Shown: positions 1 through 6,321 of the stretch, in pieces
Layout: each line of letters opens with the position of its first letter
Position numbering within the stretch: the first letter of the stretch is position 1
Origin: Fidelibacterota bacterium
Lineage (GTDB): Bacteria; Fidelibacterota; Marinisomatia; SCGC-AAA003-L08; D37C17
Direction of reading: 5' to 3'
NCBI GenBank assembly: GCA_002704685.1
Contig: PAHD01000035.1
Coordinates: forward strand, 10,261-16,581
Length of the DNA stretch: 6,321 bases
Program-made: the position numbers and the translations under genes
The notes under the pieces: model-generated
The model's database searches: none
What the model was told of the DNA's origin: nothing
What the model saw: the letters and a program-made list of their open reading frames with translations, nothing else

Positions 1-914
1 ATTGATTCTAGTTGTTTTAATAATAAAATTTTATCTTTACCAGGATTATTAACAAAACCTGATATACATAATTTATAATTTTTATATCTATCTTCATATA
101 TATAACTAACAAATGGTCCACCAGTATCAGAATCAAGGTGGTCATATATACCCCTTACCTTCTTAAAAGACTTGTATTTTTTTTCTTTTAAATAAAGATT
201 TGGGATTTTAACACTAGTTAATTTTTTTTCAAAAATTATTTTTAATAGTTCAATATCTTTATTATTTGAAGATTTTAATTTATTTATAACTATCCATCTA
301 TATGGAAATCCTCTGCCTATCCATAAAAAACTATCGTCCTCTTTAATTACTTTATAACTATCATCTATATTAATGTTTATACTAAATTTATCTTTAATTT
401 TCTTGTTAATCTCTTCTGATTTTTCTTCTTTATTATAATCATACAATATATTTTCAGATATATTATTATCAAACTGTGTTTTTATCCATTCTAGGTTGAT
501 TGAATTTTCTCTAACTAAATTATCGTAATCAAAAGATCTTAAATGTAGAACCAACTGATTATTAGAAAACATATTATTAAATGACATTATATTATTTTCA
601 TATTTATCAATAAATTTATCACTAAGTAAATCAATAGTTGAATCTTGAGGAAAATCAAGTGAAAAAATAATTAAATTTTTATTAAGTTTATTATTAGTAA
701 AGTTTTTGGGATTTATATAATTAATGATGTATGAATTTTGCAATATAGGAGTATAAATACTATCATTGAAAATACCACCAATAAATAATTTTGCATAATC
801 TCTATCTTCAAATGAAGATATAACTGTTATTTCATTATATTTACCCTTACTCTCAGGCAACTTATTGCATGCTGAAATTAATAAAATAAAAATTAATATT
901 AATATTTTTGACAT
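1..914 (-). CDS. DUF4837 family lipoprotein, 3' end outside window
   Basis: Predicted secreted lipoprotein of unknown function. Translating the minus strand from the ATG at 914 gives 304 uninterrupted codons to the window edge, so the C-terminus is missing. The N-terminus is a lipoprotein signal peptide: M-S-K, a hydrophobic run of about ten Ile/Leu/Phe residues, then the lipobox ISAC with Cys16. The mature part begins NKLPESKGKYNEITVISS, resembling the opening of DUF4837 proteins. Further family-like segments are FLWIGRGFPYRW (197-208), GGPFVSY (265-271) and GFVNNPGKDK (286-295). Assignment is by recalled family pattern, not by search. The usual family length is about 330-350 aa, so only a short tail should be missing. 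The start overlaps the methyltransferase 3' end by 16 nt. The frame is open further upstream, but I saw no in-frame ATG for about 45 nt, and only the 914 start places the signal peptide at the very N-terminus. Its position after lgt suggests joint expression with the enzyme that would lipidate it. Confidence 0.82.
   Translation of the reverse strand, partial: MSKILILIFILLISACNKLPESKGKYNEITVISSFEDRDYAKLFIGGIFNDSIYTPILQNSYIINYINPKNFTNNKLNKNLIIFSLDFPQDSTIDLLSDKFIDKYENNIMSFNNMFSNNQLVLHLRSFDYDNLVRENSINLEWIKTQFDNNISENILYDYNKEEKSEEINKKIKDKFSININIDDSYKVIKEDDSFLWIGRGFPYRWIVINKLKSSNNKDIELLKIIFEKKLTSVKIPNLYLKEKKYKSFKKVRGIYDHLDSDTGGPFVSYIYEDRYKNYKLCISGFVNNPGKDKILLLKQLES
867..914 (-). other. Lipoprotein signal peptide with lipobox
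   Basis: Codons 1-16 of the DUF4837-like protein: a single Lys at position 3, a hydrophobic core (residues 4-13) and the lipobox I-S-A-C ending at Cys16 (codon 869-867). It fits the [LVI][ASTVI][GAS]C consensus recognised by Lgt and signal peptidase II. The residue after Cys is Asn, with no Asp, so it gives no inner-membrane retention signal of the E. coli type, although that rule may not apply in this phylum. Confidence 0.88.
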
Positions 915-1720
915 ACATATACCAATGTTGATGATTTTTTTATATTTGAAAATTGATAAAATAAACTTTTAATTATATATTTTGTTTTTTGAAAAAAATT
1001 AAGATTTTTTACCATTAAAATATTAAAAAAAGTATCAATTTTTAAATTATGAATATTTATAATTTTTAAATTATAGTTACCTAAAAATTTCTTCATTGAA
1101 TTATAATTAAAATGATAAATATGTCTTGGTAGATCAAAAGCAGGCCAGTTTTTACCTACGTAATCAATTTCTTTCGCATCTATATTAGGACATGCAATAA
1201 ACAAAAATCCATTTGATGATAAAATTTTATTTATTGATGTAAATGTTTGTTCAATATCATACATATGTTCGATTGAATGCCATAGAGTTATTGAATCAAA
1301 TGAATTTCTTTTTAAAATTGATAATTTTCTTACATTATCTTTATCATAATTGTATTTATCATATGCGTAAGATTTCCATCCCTTTTTTAAAAGTGAATTA
1401 GAAAAAAAATTATCACCAGATCCAATATCAAGATTTTTAGATTTTCTAGGTATATACTTAGTAATAATAAAAAATTTATATATAAAATTTATCTTTCTAA
1501 ATATTTTATAAACGATATTAAAAATTGATTTCTTTTTTAAAAAAGGCATATAGTCCTGATTATAATACTTCTTTATTTCCAATTCTGATAATCTGGGATT
1601 CAAATAAACAAAAGAACAAGATTTACAATTTACAAGAGTATAATTATTAAAAGAGATTTTTAAATGTTTAAAAATCTCTGTTTCATTTTTTTTACAAATA
1701 AGACAATTTAAATTAATCAT
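899..1720 (-). CDS. Class I SAM-dependent methyltransferase with N-terminal zinc-ribbon-like knuckle
   Basis: Predicted soluble methyltransferase of the Methyltransf_11/23 type, 273 aa. The N-terminus has two Cys pairs, CLIC (6-9) and CKSC (32-35), followed by the FVYLNPRLSELEIKKYY stretch typical of this architecture; they probably bind Zn. The Rossmann-fold SAM site is LDIGSGD (97-103), with an acidic strand end at D121. Motif IV/post-IV is LWHSIEHMYD (146-155), followed by the strand GFLFIACPN (171-179). PRHIYHFNYNSM (198-209) matches the (D)xPRHxxHF segment common in this family. Relatives are often found with surface-polysaccharide or cell-wall genes, but there is no glycosyltransferase here, so the substrate cannot be named. 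The ATG at 1720 lies inside the end of lgt (8-nt overlap) and has no Shine-Dalgarno sequence. The 3' end overlaps the lipoprotein gene by 16 nt. A perfect inverted repeat sits at codons ~14-23. A small-molecule or tRNA methyltransferase is less likely. Confidence 0.85.
   Translation of the reverse strand: MINLNCLICKKNETEIFKHLKISFNNYTLVNCKSCSFVYLNPRLSELEIKKYYNQDYMPFLKKKSIFNIVYKIFRKINFIYKFFIITKYIPRKSKNLDIGSGDNFFSNSLLKKGWKSYAYDKYNYDKDNVRKLSILKRNSFDSITLWHSIEHMYDIEQTFTSINKILSSNGFLFIACPNIDAKEIDYVGKNWPAFDLPRHIYHFNYNSMKKFLGNYNLKIINIHNLKIDTFFNILMVKNLNFFQKTKYIIKSLFYQFSNIKKSSTLVYVCQKY
1652..1679. repeat. Perfect 13-bp inverted repeat, 2-nt centre
   Basis: Left arm agagatttttaaa (1652-1664), centre tg (1665-1666), right arm tttaaaaatctct (1667-1679); all 13 positions pair. 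It lies within codons ~14-23 of the methyltransferase gene. In the minus-strand transcript it could form a hairpin of about 12 bp with a 4-nt loop, followed by UUUAAUAAUU, a weak U-rich tail. It could be an attenuator or terminator-like hairpin, a protein-binding palindrome, or chance in A/T-rich coding DNA. The stem has only two G/C pairs, near its base, so its stability as RNA would be low. Confidence 0.6.
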
Positions 1721-2597
1721 TCTGATATTTATATCTTTTTAGATACATCAAAAATGTTGATAAAATTATCATAAAAATTGAAATTAATTGAGCACTTGAA
1801 AGACTAAACATATAAGATGGATTTAATCGCAAAAATTCAATAATAAACCTTGAGAAACCTGCTAAAAATATATACTCTAAAAAGATTTGACCATCATACT
1901 TTTTAAAAGGACGAATTTTAATCAAATAGACAAAAATTATAAAATAAATTGAAAACTCATATAATTGAGTTGGATGAACTTTTATAAAATCACCAAAACT
2001 ATAAAAAGGCTTAACTAAATTATCAAAAATTTCTGGATGGTTATATTGAAATGATTCATAGGTCGTTGGGGGTCTTCCATTACTAAATGAAAAAAGCCAA
2101 GGGATATTTGTTGGTTTTCCATAACAACAACCAACAAAAAAACAACCGAGTCTACCTATACCTTGACCTAAAATTATATATGGCGCTACCCAGTCAGAAA
2201 CTTTAAGCCATGATAAATTATTTTTTTTAACATAGTAAGTAACAGAACAAAGACCACCAAAAAGACCACCTAAAAAAACTAAACCTGAACCAAACTTATT
2301 AATACCTGATAGTACTAGGGTTAAATCAAGAGTAAATAAACCTTTAAATATAGAAATTAAACCTTTAACATTGCTATATCCATCAGTATCATAGTACTCT
2401 ACAATATAAAATATTTTTGCTCCAATAATCCCTCCAATAGCCGCATAAAAAATAATATCTTCTGCTATTGTACCATCTTTACCTATTGATATTAAATATT
2501 TTTTTAATAAATAATTGTTTACAATAAAAGCCATCATCAACATAAAACCATATGTAGATATTTGGAATGTTCCTATTTGCAATAATACCGGATACAT
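1713..2597 (-). CDS. lgt: Prolipoprotein diacylglyceryl transferase (Lgt)
   Basis: Inner-membrane enzyme that transfers diacylglycerol from phosphatidylglycerol to the lipobox cysteine of prolipoproteins, the first step of lipoprotein maturation. The 294 aa show about seven hydrophobic segments. Family features: N-terminal YGFML (16-20), the GGLFGG helix (110-115), the signature GRLGCFFVGCCYGKPT (148-163), HPTQLYE (208-214) and SRFIIEFLR (249-257). By eye, residues matching E. coli Y26, R143, G154, R239 and E243 are kept (Y16, R149, G160, R250, E254). H103, N146, E151 and Y235 are replaced by L109, C152, C157 and A246. The Cys-rich GCxxxGCCYG form recurs in Lgt sequences outside the Gammaproteobacteria, so it is probably a subfamily trait rather than decay. 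The ATG at 2597 overlaps the upstream stop (TAATG), and the 3' end overlaps the methyltransferase gene by 8 nt. No Shine-Dalgarno sequence is visible. The lipoprotein gene two positions downstream is a plausible substrate. Confidence 0.95.
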   Translation of the reverse strand: MYPVLLQIGTFQISTYGFMLMMAFIVNNYLLKKYLISIGKDGTIAEDIIFYAAIGGIIGAKIFYIVEYYDTDGYSNVKGLISIFKGLFTLDLTLVLSGINKFGSGLVFLGGLFGGLCSVTYYVKKNNLSWLKVSDWVAPYIILGQGIGRLGCFFVGCCYGKPTNIPWLFSFSNGRPPTTYESFQYNHPEIFDNLVKPFYSFGDFIKVHPTQLYEFSIYFIIFVYLIKIRPFKKYDGQIFLEYIFLAGFSRFIIEFLRLNPSYMFSLSSAQLISIFMIILSTFLMYLKRYKYQND

Positions 2598-3298
2598 TAA
2601 ATAACTGGAATTGTTACTAGAATAAAATCATATATAATATGAGATATCATTGATATACCTAACCCTCTATATAAATAAACTATACTTAAATAAATACCAC
2701 CGAATAATCTAATAATAAAAGTATATAATATAAAAACATCACCTAAACTACCAATATAGTGAAATAAAGAAAAAAGTATAGATGAAATAAAGACAGACAT
2801 TATTAAAGATGAATATTTATTTAAAAACTTAGAAGTAGTTAAAATAAAAAGATTTAAGAAAATAAATCTAAATAAAACTTCTTCCCAAATACCAGCTCCC
2901 AAACATGAATAAAACATAAAATTATAATCATATAAATAATAATCATAATTGAAATTTAAAAAATCAAAACCATTTAATAAAAAAACTAATATAATTCCAA
3001 AAGTTATACCTTCAAAAAACATTAATAACATAAAAAAAAGGTTGAACTTATCATCTGTCTTATTGTAATTAATAATTAAATAAAAACTTATACCTATTAA
3101 TAATAAACTATTATAAGTAAAAAATGTATTATCAGTTATTATTGATAAAATGTCTCTTAAAATTATATCAGCTGAATTTCTTATTGTAAAATTAGATTGG
3201 TCAAAAAGTATCAACGATAGCATTTCATACATAAGAAAAAAAGGAAATATAAAAAACAATGAAACTATATTATTTTTTGTGTAATAAAAATACTTCAC
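2597..3298 (-). CDS. CPBP family intramembrane metalloprotease (CAAX/Abi-type)
   Basis: Predicted multi-pass membrane glutamate-type protease of the CPBP family (CAAX prenyl protease 2/Rce1-like, Pfam Rce1-like/ABI). The three conserved motifs are visible: EEVLFR (139-144; catalytic Glu pair plus Arg), FSLFH (176-180; FxxxH) and HIIYD (220-224; HxxxD). Hydrophobic segments surround each motif, and two or three more lie in the N-terminal 110 residues. The length, 233 aa, is normal for the family. The start is GTG at 3298, chosen because an in-frame TAG lies two codons upstream and because it overlaps the lepA stop as TAGTG, suggesting translational coupling. The stop overlaps the lgt ATG as TAATG. 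The substrate is unknown. Bacterial members act in peptide maturation, bacteriocin immunity or unknown envelope processing, and no prenyltransferase or bacteriocin gene is nearby. The fold and catalytic assignment are well supported; the biological role is not. Confidence 0.9.
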   Translation of the reverse strand: MKYFYYTKNNIVSLFFIFPFFLMYEMLSLILFDQSNFTIRNSADIILRDILSIITDNTFFTYNSLLLIGISFYLIINYNKTDDKFNLFFMLLMFFEGITFGIILVFLLNGFDFLNFNYDYYLYDYNFMFYSCLGAGIWEEVLFRFIFLNLFILTTSKFLNKYSSLIMSVFISSILFSLFHYIGSLGDVFILYTFIIRLFGGIYLSIVYLYRGLGISMISHIIYDFILVTIPVI

Positions 3299-5109
3299 TA
3301 ACTATTAGTATCAGCTTTTAGAATTGCTAAAAATGCTTCTTGCGGGAGCTGAACATTTCCAACTTGCTTCATCCTTTTCTTTCCAGCTTTTTGTTTTTCT
3401 AATAATTTTCTTTTCCTAGAAATATCACCACCATAACACTTTGCAGTAACATTTTTTCTTAGTGCTTTTACAGTTTCTCTGGCAATAACTTTTTGTCCTA
3501 TAGTCGCTTGAATTGGAACTTCAAATTGATGTCTATCAATTTCAGATTTTAGTCTTTTACATAATACTCTACCTTTTGAATACGAATCATCTTTATGAAT
3601 AATAATACTTAGGGCATCAACTATCTCTCCTGATACTTTTATATCTAGTTTTATTAATTTACCAGGTTTATTATTGATTAATTCATAATCTAAAGATGCA
3701 TAGCCTTTTGATGAAGATTTAAGATTTTCAAAAAAATCATAAATTATTTCAGCTAGCGGCATTTCAAAAACTAACTGGACACGATCAATTGATAAATAAC
3801 TGGTTGATAAATACTTACCTCTATGTTTTGTACATAAAGACATTATATTACCAATATAATCTTTAGGCACAATGATTTCAGCTTTAATATATGGTTCATA
3901 TATTTTATCAATCTCATTGGAAATCGGCATTTCTGATGGATTATCAACTATTATTTTAGAACCATCTTTATGAAGTACATTATAGCTTACATTTGGACAT
4001 GTAGTAATTAAATCTATATTGAACTCTCTTTCAAGCCTTTCTTGCACTATTTCCATGTGAAGTGGACCTAGAAAGCCACATCTAAATCCAAAGCCTAGTG
4101 CTAAAGATGTATTAGGTTCGTAAGTTAATGAGGAATCATTTAATTTCAATCTATCTAAACTTACTTTTAAATCTTCATAATCTTTTGAATTTATTGGATA
4201 TAAACCACTAAAAACCATTGGTTTAACAACTTTGTAGCCTGGTAAAGATTTTTTGCATGGATTATCTTTAGTTGTAATTGTATCTCCTACTTTAATATTT
4301 GATACGTCCTTAATATTTATTATTAGATATCCAACATCGCCTTCTGATAAATAATCTTTTTTTATTCTATCTATCTGTAAAATACCTACTTCTAATATTT
4401 CATGATTACCATAATAGTTGAAAAACTTAGATATCATTCCTTTCTTTACAGTGCCTGAAAACACTCTTACATATATAATTACGCCTCGATATTGATCAAA
4501 GTAAGAATCAAATATTAAAGCAGAAAAAGATTTAGTATCTATTTTTCTAGGACATGGAATTCTGTCTATTACATTAGGAAATATTTTACCTACACCTATA
4601 CCCTCCTTAGAACTTATATACAATATTTCTTCTTTATTACATCCTAGTAATTCAATAATTTGGTTTTCAGCAGATTGTATATCAGCATTTTTCATATCAA
4701 TTTTATTTATAACAGGAATTATTTCTAAATCTGAATCTACAGCTAGATATGTATTTGAAACAGTTTGTGCTTCTACACCTTGTGTACAGTCAATCAATAA
4801 TAAAGCACCTTCACATGCAGCCATACTTCTTGAAACCTCATATGTAAAATCGACGTGTCCAGGCGTATCTATCAAATTTAACTTATATGATTTATTTTTA
4901 TATTCATAATACATTTGTATAGGATGGGATTTAATTGTAATTCCTCTTTCTTGTTCTATATCCATATTATCAAGAACTTGTGACGTATATTCAGTTTTAT
5001 CTAAAGTTTTGGTTAATTCAAGAAGTCTATCAGCTAATGTAGATTTTCCATGATCAATATGAGCAATTATACAAAAATTTCTAATATCTTCTAATTTTGT
5101 TTTCGACAT
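3298..5109 (-). CDS. lepA: Elongation factor 4 (LepA), translational GTPase
   Basis: Ribosome-associated GTPase of the EF-G/EF4 family, cytosolic and membrane-associated, implicated in back-translocation, ribosome assembly and translation under ionic stress. At 603 aa it is a full-length member (usual length ~600). G domain: P-loop AHIDHGKST (16-24), switch I RGITI (55-59), DTPGH (81-85), NKID (135-138). The LepA signature GFGFRCGFLG is at 339-348. The LepA-specific C-terminal domain is present, with NVTAKCYGGDISRKRKLLEK (553-572) and the terminal LPQEAFLAIL (588-597). The ATG at 5109 gives the standard N-terminus (LEDIRNFCIIAHIDHGKST), with an A/T-rich upstream stretch and no Shine-Dalgarno sequence. 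It starts 1 nt after the trkH stop, and its TAG stop overlaps the GTG start of the next gene (TAGTG). One oddity is Pro349 in GFLGPLHMEI, where LepA proteins usually carry Leu or Met. Identification is secure; the assignment to the FCB group is inference. Confidence 0.98.
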   Translation of the reverse strand: MSKTKLEDIRNFCIIAHIDHGKSTLADRLLELTKTLDKTEYTSQVLDNMDIEQERGITIKSHPIQMYYEYKNKSYKLNLIDTPGHVDFTYEVSRSMAACEGALLLIDCTQGVEAQTVSNTYLAVDSDLEIIPVINKIDMKNADIQSAENQIIELLGCNKEEILYISSKEGIGVGKIFPNVIDRIPCPRKIDTKSFSALIFDSYFDQYRGVIIYVRVFSGTVKKGMISKFFNYYGNHEILEVGILQIDRIKKDYLSEGDVGYLIINIKDVSNIKVGDTITTKDNPCKKSLPGYKVVKPMVFSGLYPINSKDYEDLKVSLDRLKLNDSSLTYEPNTSLALGFGFRCGFLGPLHMEIVQERLEREFNIDLITTCPNVSYNVLHKDGSKIIVDNPSEMPISNEIDKIYEPYIKAEIIVPKDYIGNIMSLCTKHRGKYLSTSYLSIDRVQLVFEMPLAEIIYDFFENLKSSSKGYASLDYELINNKPGKLIKLDIKVSGEIVDALSIIIHKDDSYSKGRVLCKRLKSEIDRHQFEVPIQATIGQKVIARETVKALRKNVTAKCYGGDISRKRKLLEKQKAGKKRMKQVGNVQLPQEAFLAILKADTNS

Positions 5110-5110
5110 A

Positions 5111-6321
5111 TTATTTAAAAAACAATCTGCTAATTAACACCATTACAGTAAATATTTCTAATCTACCTAACAACATACAAAAAGTAGAAATAATCTTAAC
5201 GGCATTAGGAAGATGGCCCCAGTTATCATAAGGACCAATACTTCCTAAACCTGGACCTATATTTCCTAATGAGGAAGCGGAAATAGATAAAGCTGAAATT
5301 AAATCAATATTAAAAAATGATATAAAAATAGAAAAAAGAACAAAAATCATTATATAAAAAAGATAAAATCCTAAAGTGTTTTTTACAACATCCTCGCTTA
5401 TAATTTTATTTCCAATTTTAATATTATAAACAACGTTTGGATGAATTAATCTTTTAATTTCAAAATATATATATTTAAAAATTAAAAGAGTTCTTATAAT
5501 TTTTATACCTCCTGTTGTTGATCCAGCAGATGCACCAATAAAAAATAAGAAAAAACATAAAGCAACACTTAGATGAGGCCAAATTTCATAATTTTCAGTA
5601 ACAAATCCTGAAGTTGTTAATAAAGATATAACAGTAAATGCAGTATGTCTAAATGTTTCAAAATTAAAATTATATGAATTTGAATTAGATATAGATAGAT
5701 TAATAAAAATAGAAATTAAAATTATAATAAATAAAAAAAAGTACGTTTTAAATTCTTCATTTTTAAAGTAATGGAATTTTTTCTTTACAAAAAATAAGTA
5801 GTGTATTGAAAAACTAATACCAGAAATAAACATAAAAAATATCATAGTCCATTCAATTCCAGGACTATTAAAATACTTAATACTTTCGGTATGAGTTGAA
5901 AAACCTGCTGTTGAAATTGTTGTAAATGAATGACAAATAGAATCAAAAAATGTCATACCCTGTAGGTAAAAGAGAACAAAAACTATAAATGTTAAGCCTA
6001 AATAAATTCTCCAGAGTAGGTTTGCAGTTTGCTTTATTCTTGGAGTAATTTTATCTGCAGTAGGACCAGCAACCTCAGCTTTAAAAAGTTGGACACCACC
6101 AATTCCTAAGAGCGGTAATAAAGCTATACTAAAAACGATTATACCTATACCACCTAAAAACTGAGTAAAACTTCTCCAAAATAAAAGTCCATATCCTAAA
6201 GATTCTATTGTAGTGGTATTTACACCTAGTATTGTAGCTCCAGTGGTTGTAAATCCAGACATAGACTCAAAAAATGAATCAACAAAAGATAAATTATTTG
6301 GTGATAAAAAATAAGGTAAAG
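5111..6321 (-). CDS. trkH: TrkH-family potassium uptake protein, 5' end outside window
   Basis: Channel-forming membrane subunit of a Trk/Ktr-type K+ uptake system, normally gated by a cytoplasmic TrkA subunit. The reading frame stays open to the right edge, so the gene starts beyond base 6321. The Met at 6262 is internal: the 19 codons before it read as typical TrkH (FVDSFFESMSGFTTTGAT). About 402 codons are present of the usual ~480. Counting from Met 6262 as residue 1, all four selectivity-filter loops are seen: TTTGAT (5-10), TTISTAGF (114-121), TTSGFV (216-221) and SSLGNIGPG (330-338). The hallmark GASAGSTTGGIKIIRT lies at 243-258. Hydrophobic helices flank each loop, and the C-terminus (CMLLGRLEIFTVMVL) is the normal family ending, so this end is complete. 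The stop (TAA) is 1 nt before the lepA start. No trkA lies inside the window; it could be upstream, which cannot be seen here. Confidence 0.96.
   Translation of the reverse strand, partial: LPYFLSPNNLSFVDSFFESMSGFTTTGATILGVNTTTIESLGYGLLFWRSFTQFLGGIGIIVFSIALLPLLGIGGVQLFKAEVAGPTADKITPRIKQTANLLWRIYLGLTFIVFVLFYLQGMTFFDSICHSFTTISTAGFSTHTESIKYFNSPGIEWTMIFFMFISGISFSIHYLFFVKKKFHYFKNEEFKTYFFLFIIILISIFINLSISNSNSYNFNFETFRHTAFTVISLLTTSGFVTENYEIWPHLSVALCFFLFFIGASAGSTTGGIKIIRTLLIFKYIYFEIKRLIHPNVVYNIKIGNKIISEDVVKNTLGFYLFYIMIFVLFSIFISFFNIDLISALSISASSLGNIGPGLGSIGPYDNWGHLPNAVKIISTFCMLLGRLEIFTVMVLISRLFFK

Noticed and set aside
1686..1693. 8-nt homopolymer runs (1686-1693 and 2221-2228, and an A-run near 1404) as possible frameshift or phase-variation sites
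   Set aside because: All affected frames are intact with conserved residues on both sides; such runs are expected in AT-rich Lys-coding sequence.
899..1720. Pseudogene or frameshift at the methyltransferase/lipoprotein overlap
   Set aside because: Both proteins have complete expected ends there (conserved strand-rich C-terminus and a full signal peptide), so the 16-nt overlap is best read as ordinary gene packing.
2107..2138. 10-bp inverted repeat tttgttggtt / aaccaacaaa with a 12-nt spacer inside lgt
   Set aside because: It lies fully within codons of the conserved Lgt signature (GCCYGKPTN), so protein constraint and base composition explain it; there is no U-tract or junction nearby.
5111..6262. 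A complete TrkH starting at the Met at 6262
   Set aside because: The frame is open to the window edge and the upstream codons continue the canonical TrkH first filter loop region, so this Met is internal and the gene is cut by the window.
1..6321. CRISPR array, tRNA/rRNA, transposon ends, phage or toxin-antitoxin genes
   Set aside because: No repeat-spacer pattern, cloverleaf, transposase, or small paired ORFs were seen; the window is filled by six minus-strand genes.

Overview
This window is a single, fully packed minus-strand gene cluster from a strongly AT-rich bacterium. Six protein genes are read from the right end to the left: trkH (5' end outside the window), lepA, a CPBP/CAAX-type membrane protease, lgt, a zinc-ribbon SAM methyltransferase, and a DUF4837-type lipoprotein (3' end outside the window). 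There is essentially no intergenic DNA. The five junctions are a 1-nt gap, two 1-nt stop/start overlaps, an 8-nt overlap and a 16-nt overlap. I found no RNA genes, mobile elements, CRISPR arrays, plus-strand genes, recognisable promoters or true terminators.

Organism (inference): the DUF4837 lipoprotein, as far as I know, is centred on Bacteroidota and relatives. The LepA sequence (RGITIKSHPIQM in switch I, HVDFTYEVSRS, EGALLLID) and the absence of a Shine-Dalgarno sequence at every visible start also point to the FCB superphylum. With such low GC and tight packing, I lean to an uncultured marine lineage such as Marinimicrobia (SAR406), with an AT-rich Bacteroidota as the main alternative. 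No 16S rRNA or other decisive marker is present.

Layout: 6321-5111 holds the C-terminal ~402 codons of a TrkH potassium-uptake channel subunit, including all four selectivity-filter loops. 5109-3298 is complete LepA (elongation factor 4). 3298-2597 is a membrane protease of the CPBP family with all three catalytic motifs. 2597-1713 is a complete Lgt with several substitutions at positions equivalent to E. coli active-site residues. 1720-899 is a class I methyltransferase with an N-terminal four-cysteine knuckle of the kind seen in polysaccharide or cell-surface methyltransferases. 914-1 is the signal peptide and most of the body of a DUF4837 lipoprotein.

How the genes fit together (inference): the cluster mixes translation (LepA) with envelope functions, namely ion uptake, membrane proteolysis and lipoprotein lipidation. 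The last gene encodes a lipoprotein that Lgt, two genes upstream in the same run, would be expected to lipidate. The close couplings suggest one transcript with translational coupling. The most notable unexplained item is a perfect 13-bp inverted repeat near the start of the methyltransferase gene. The window otherwise looks like ordinary housekeeping and envelope DNA; nothing in it supports a new defence or mobile system.
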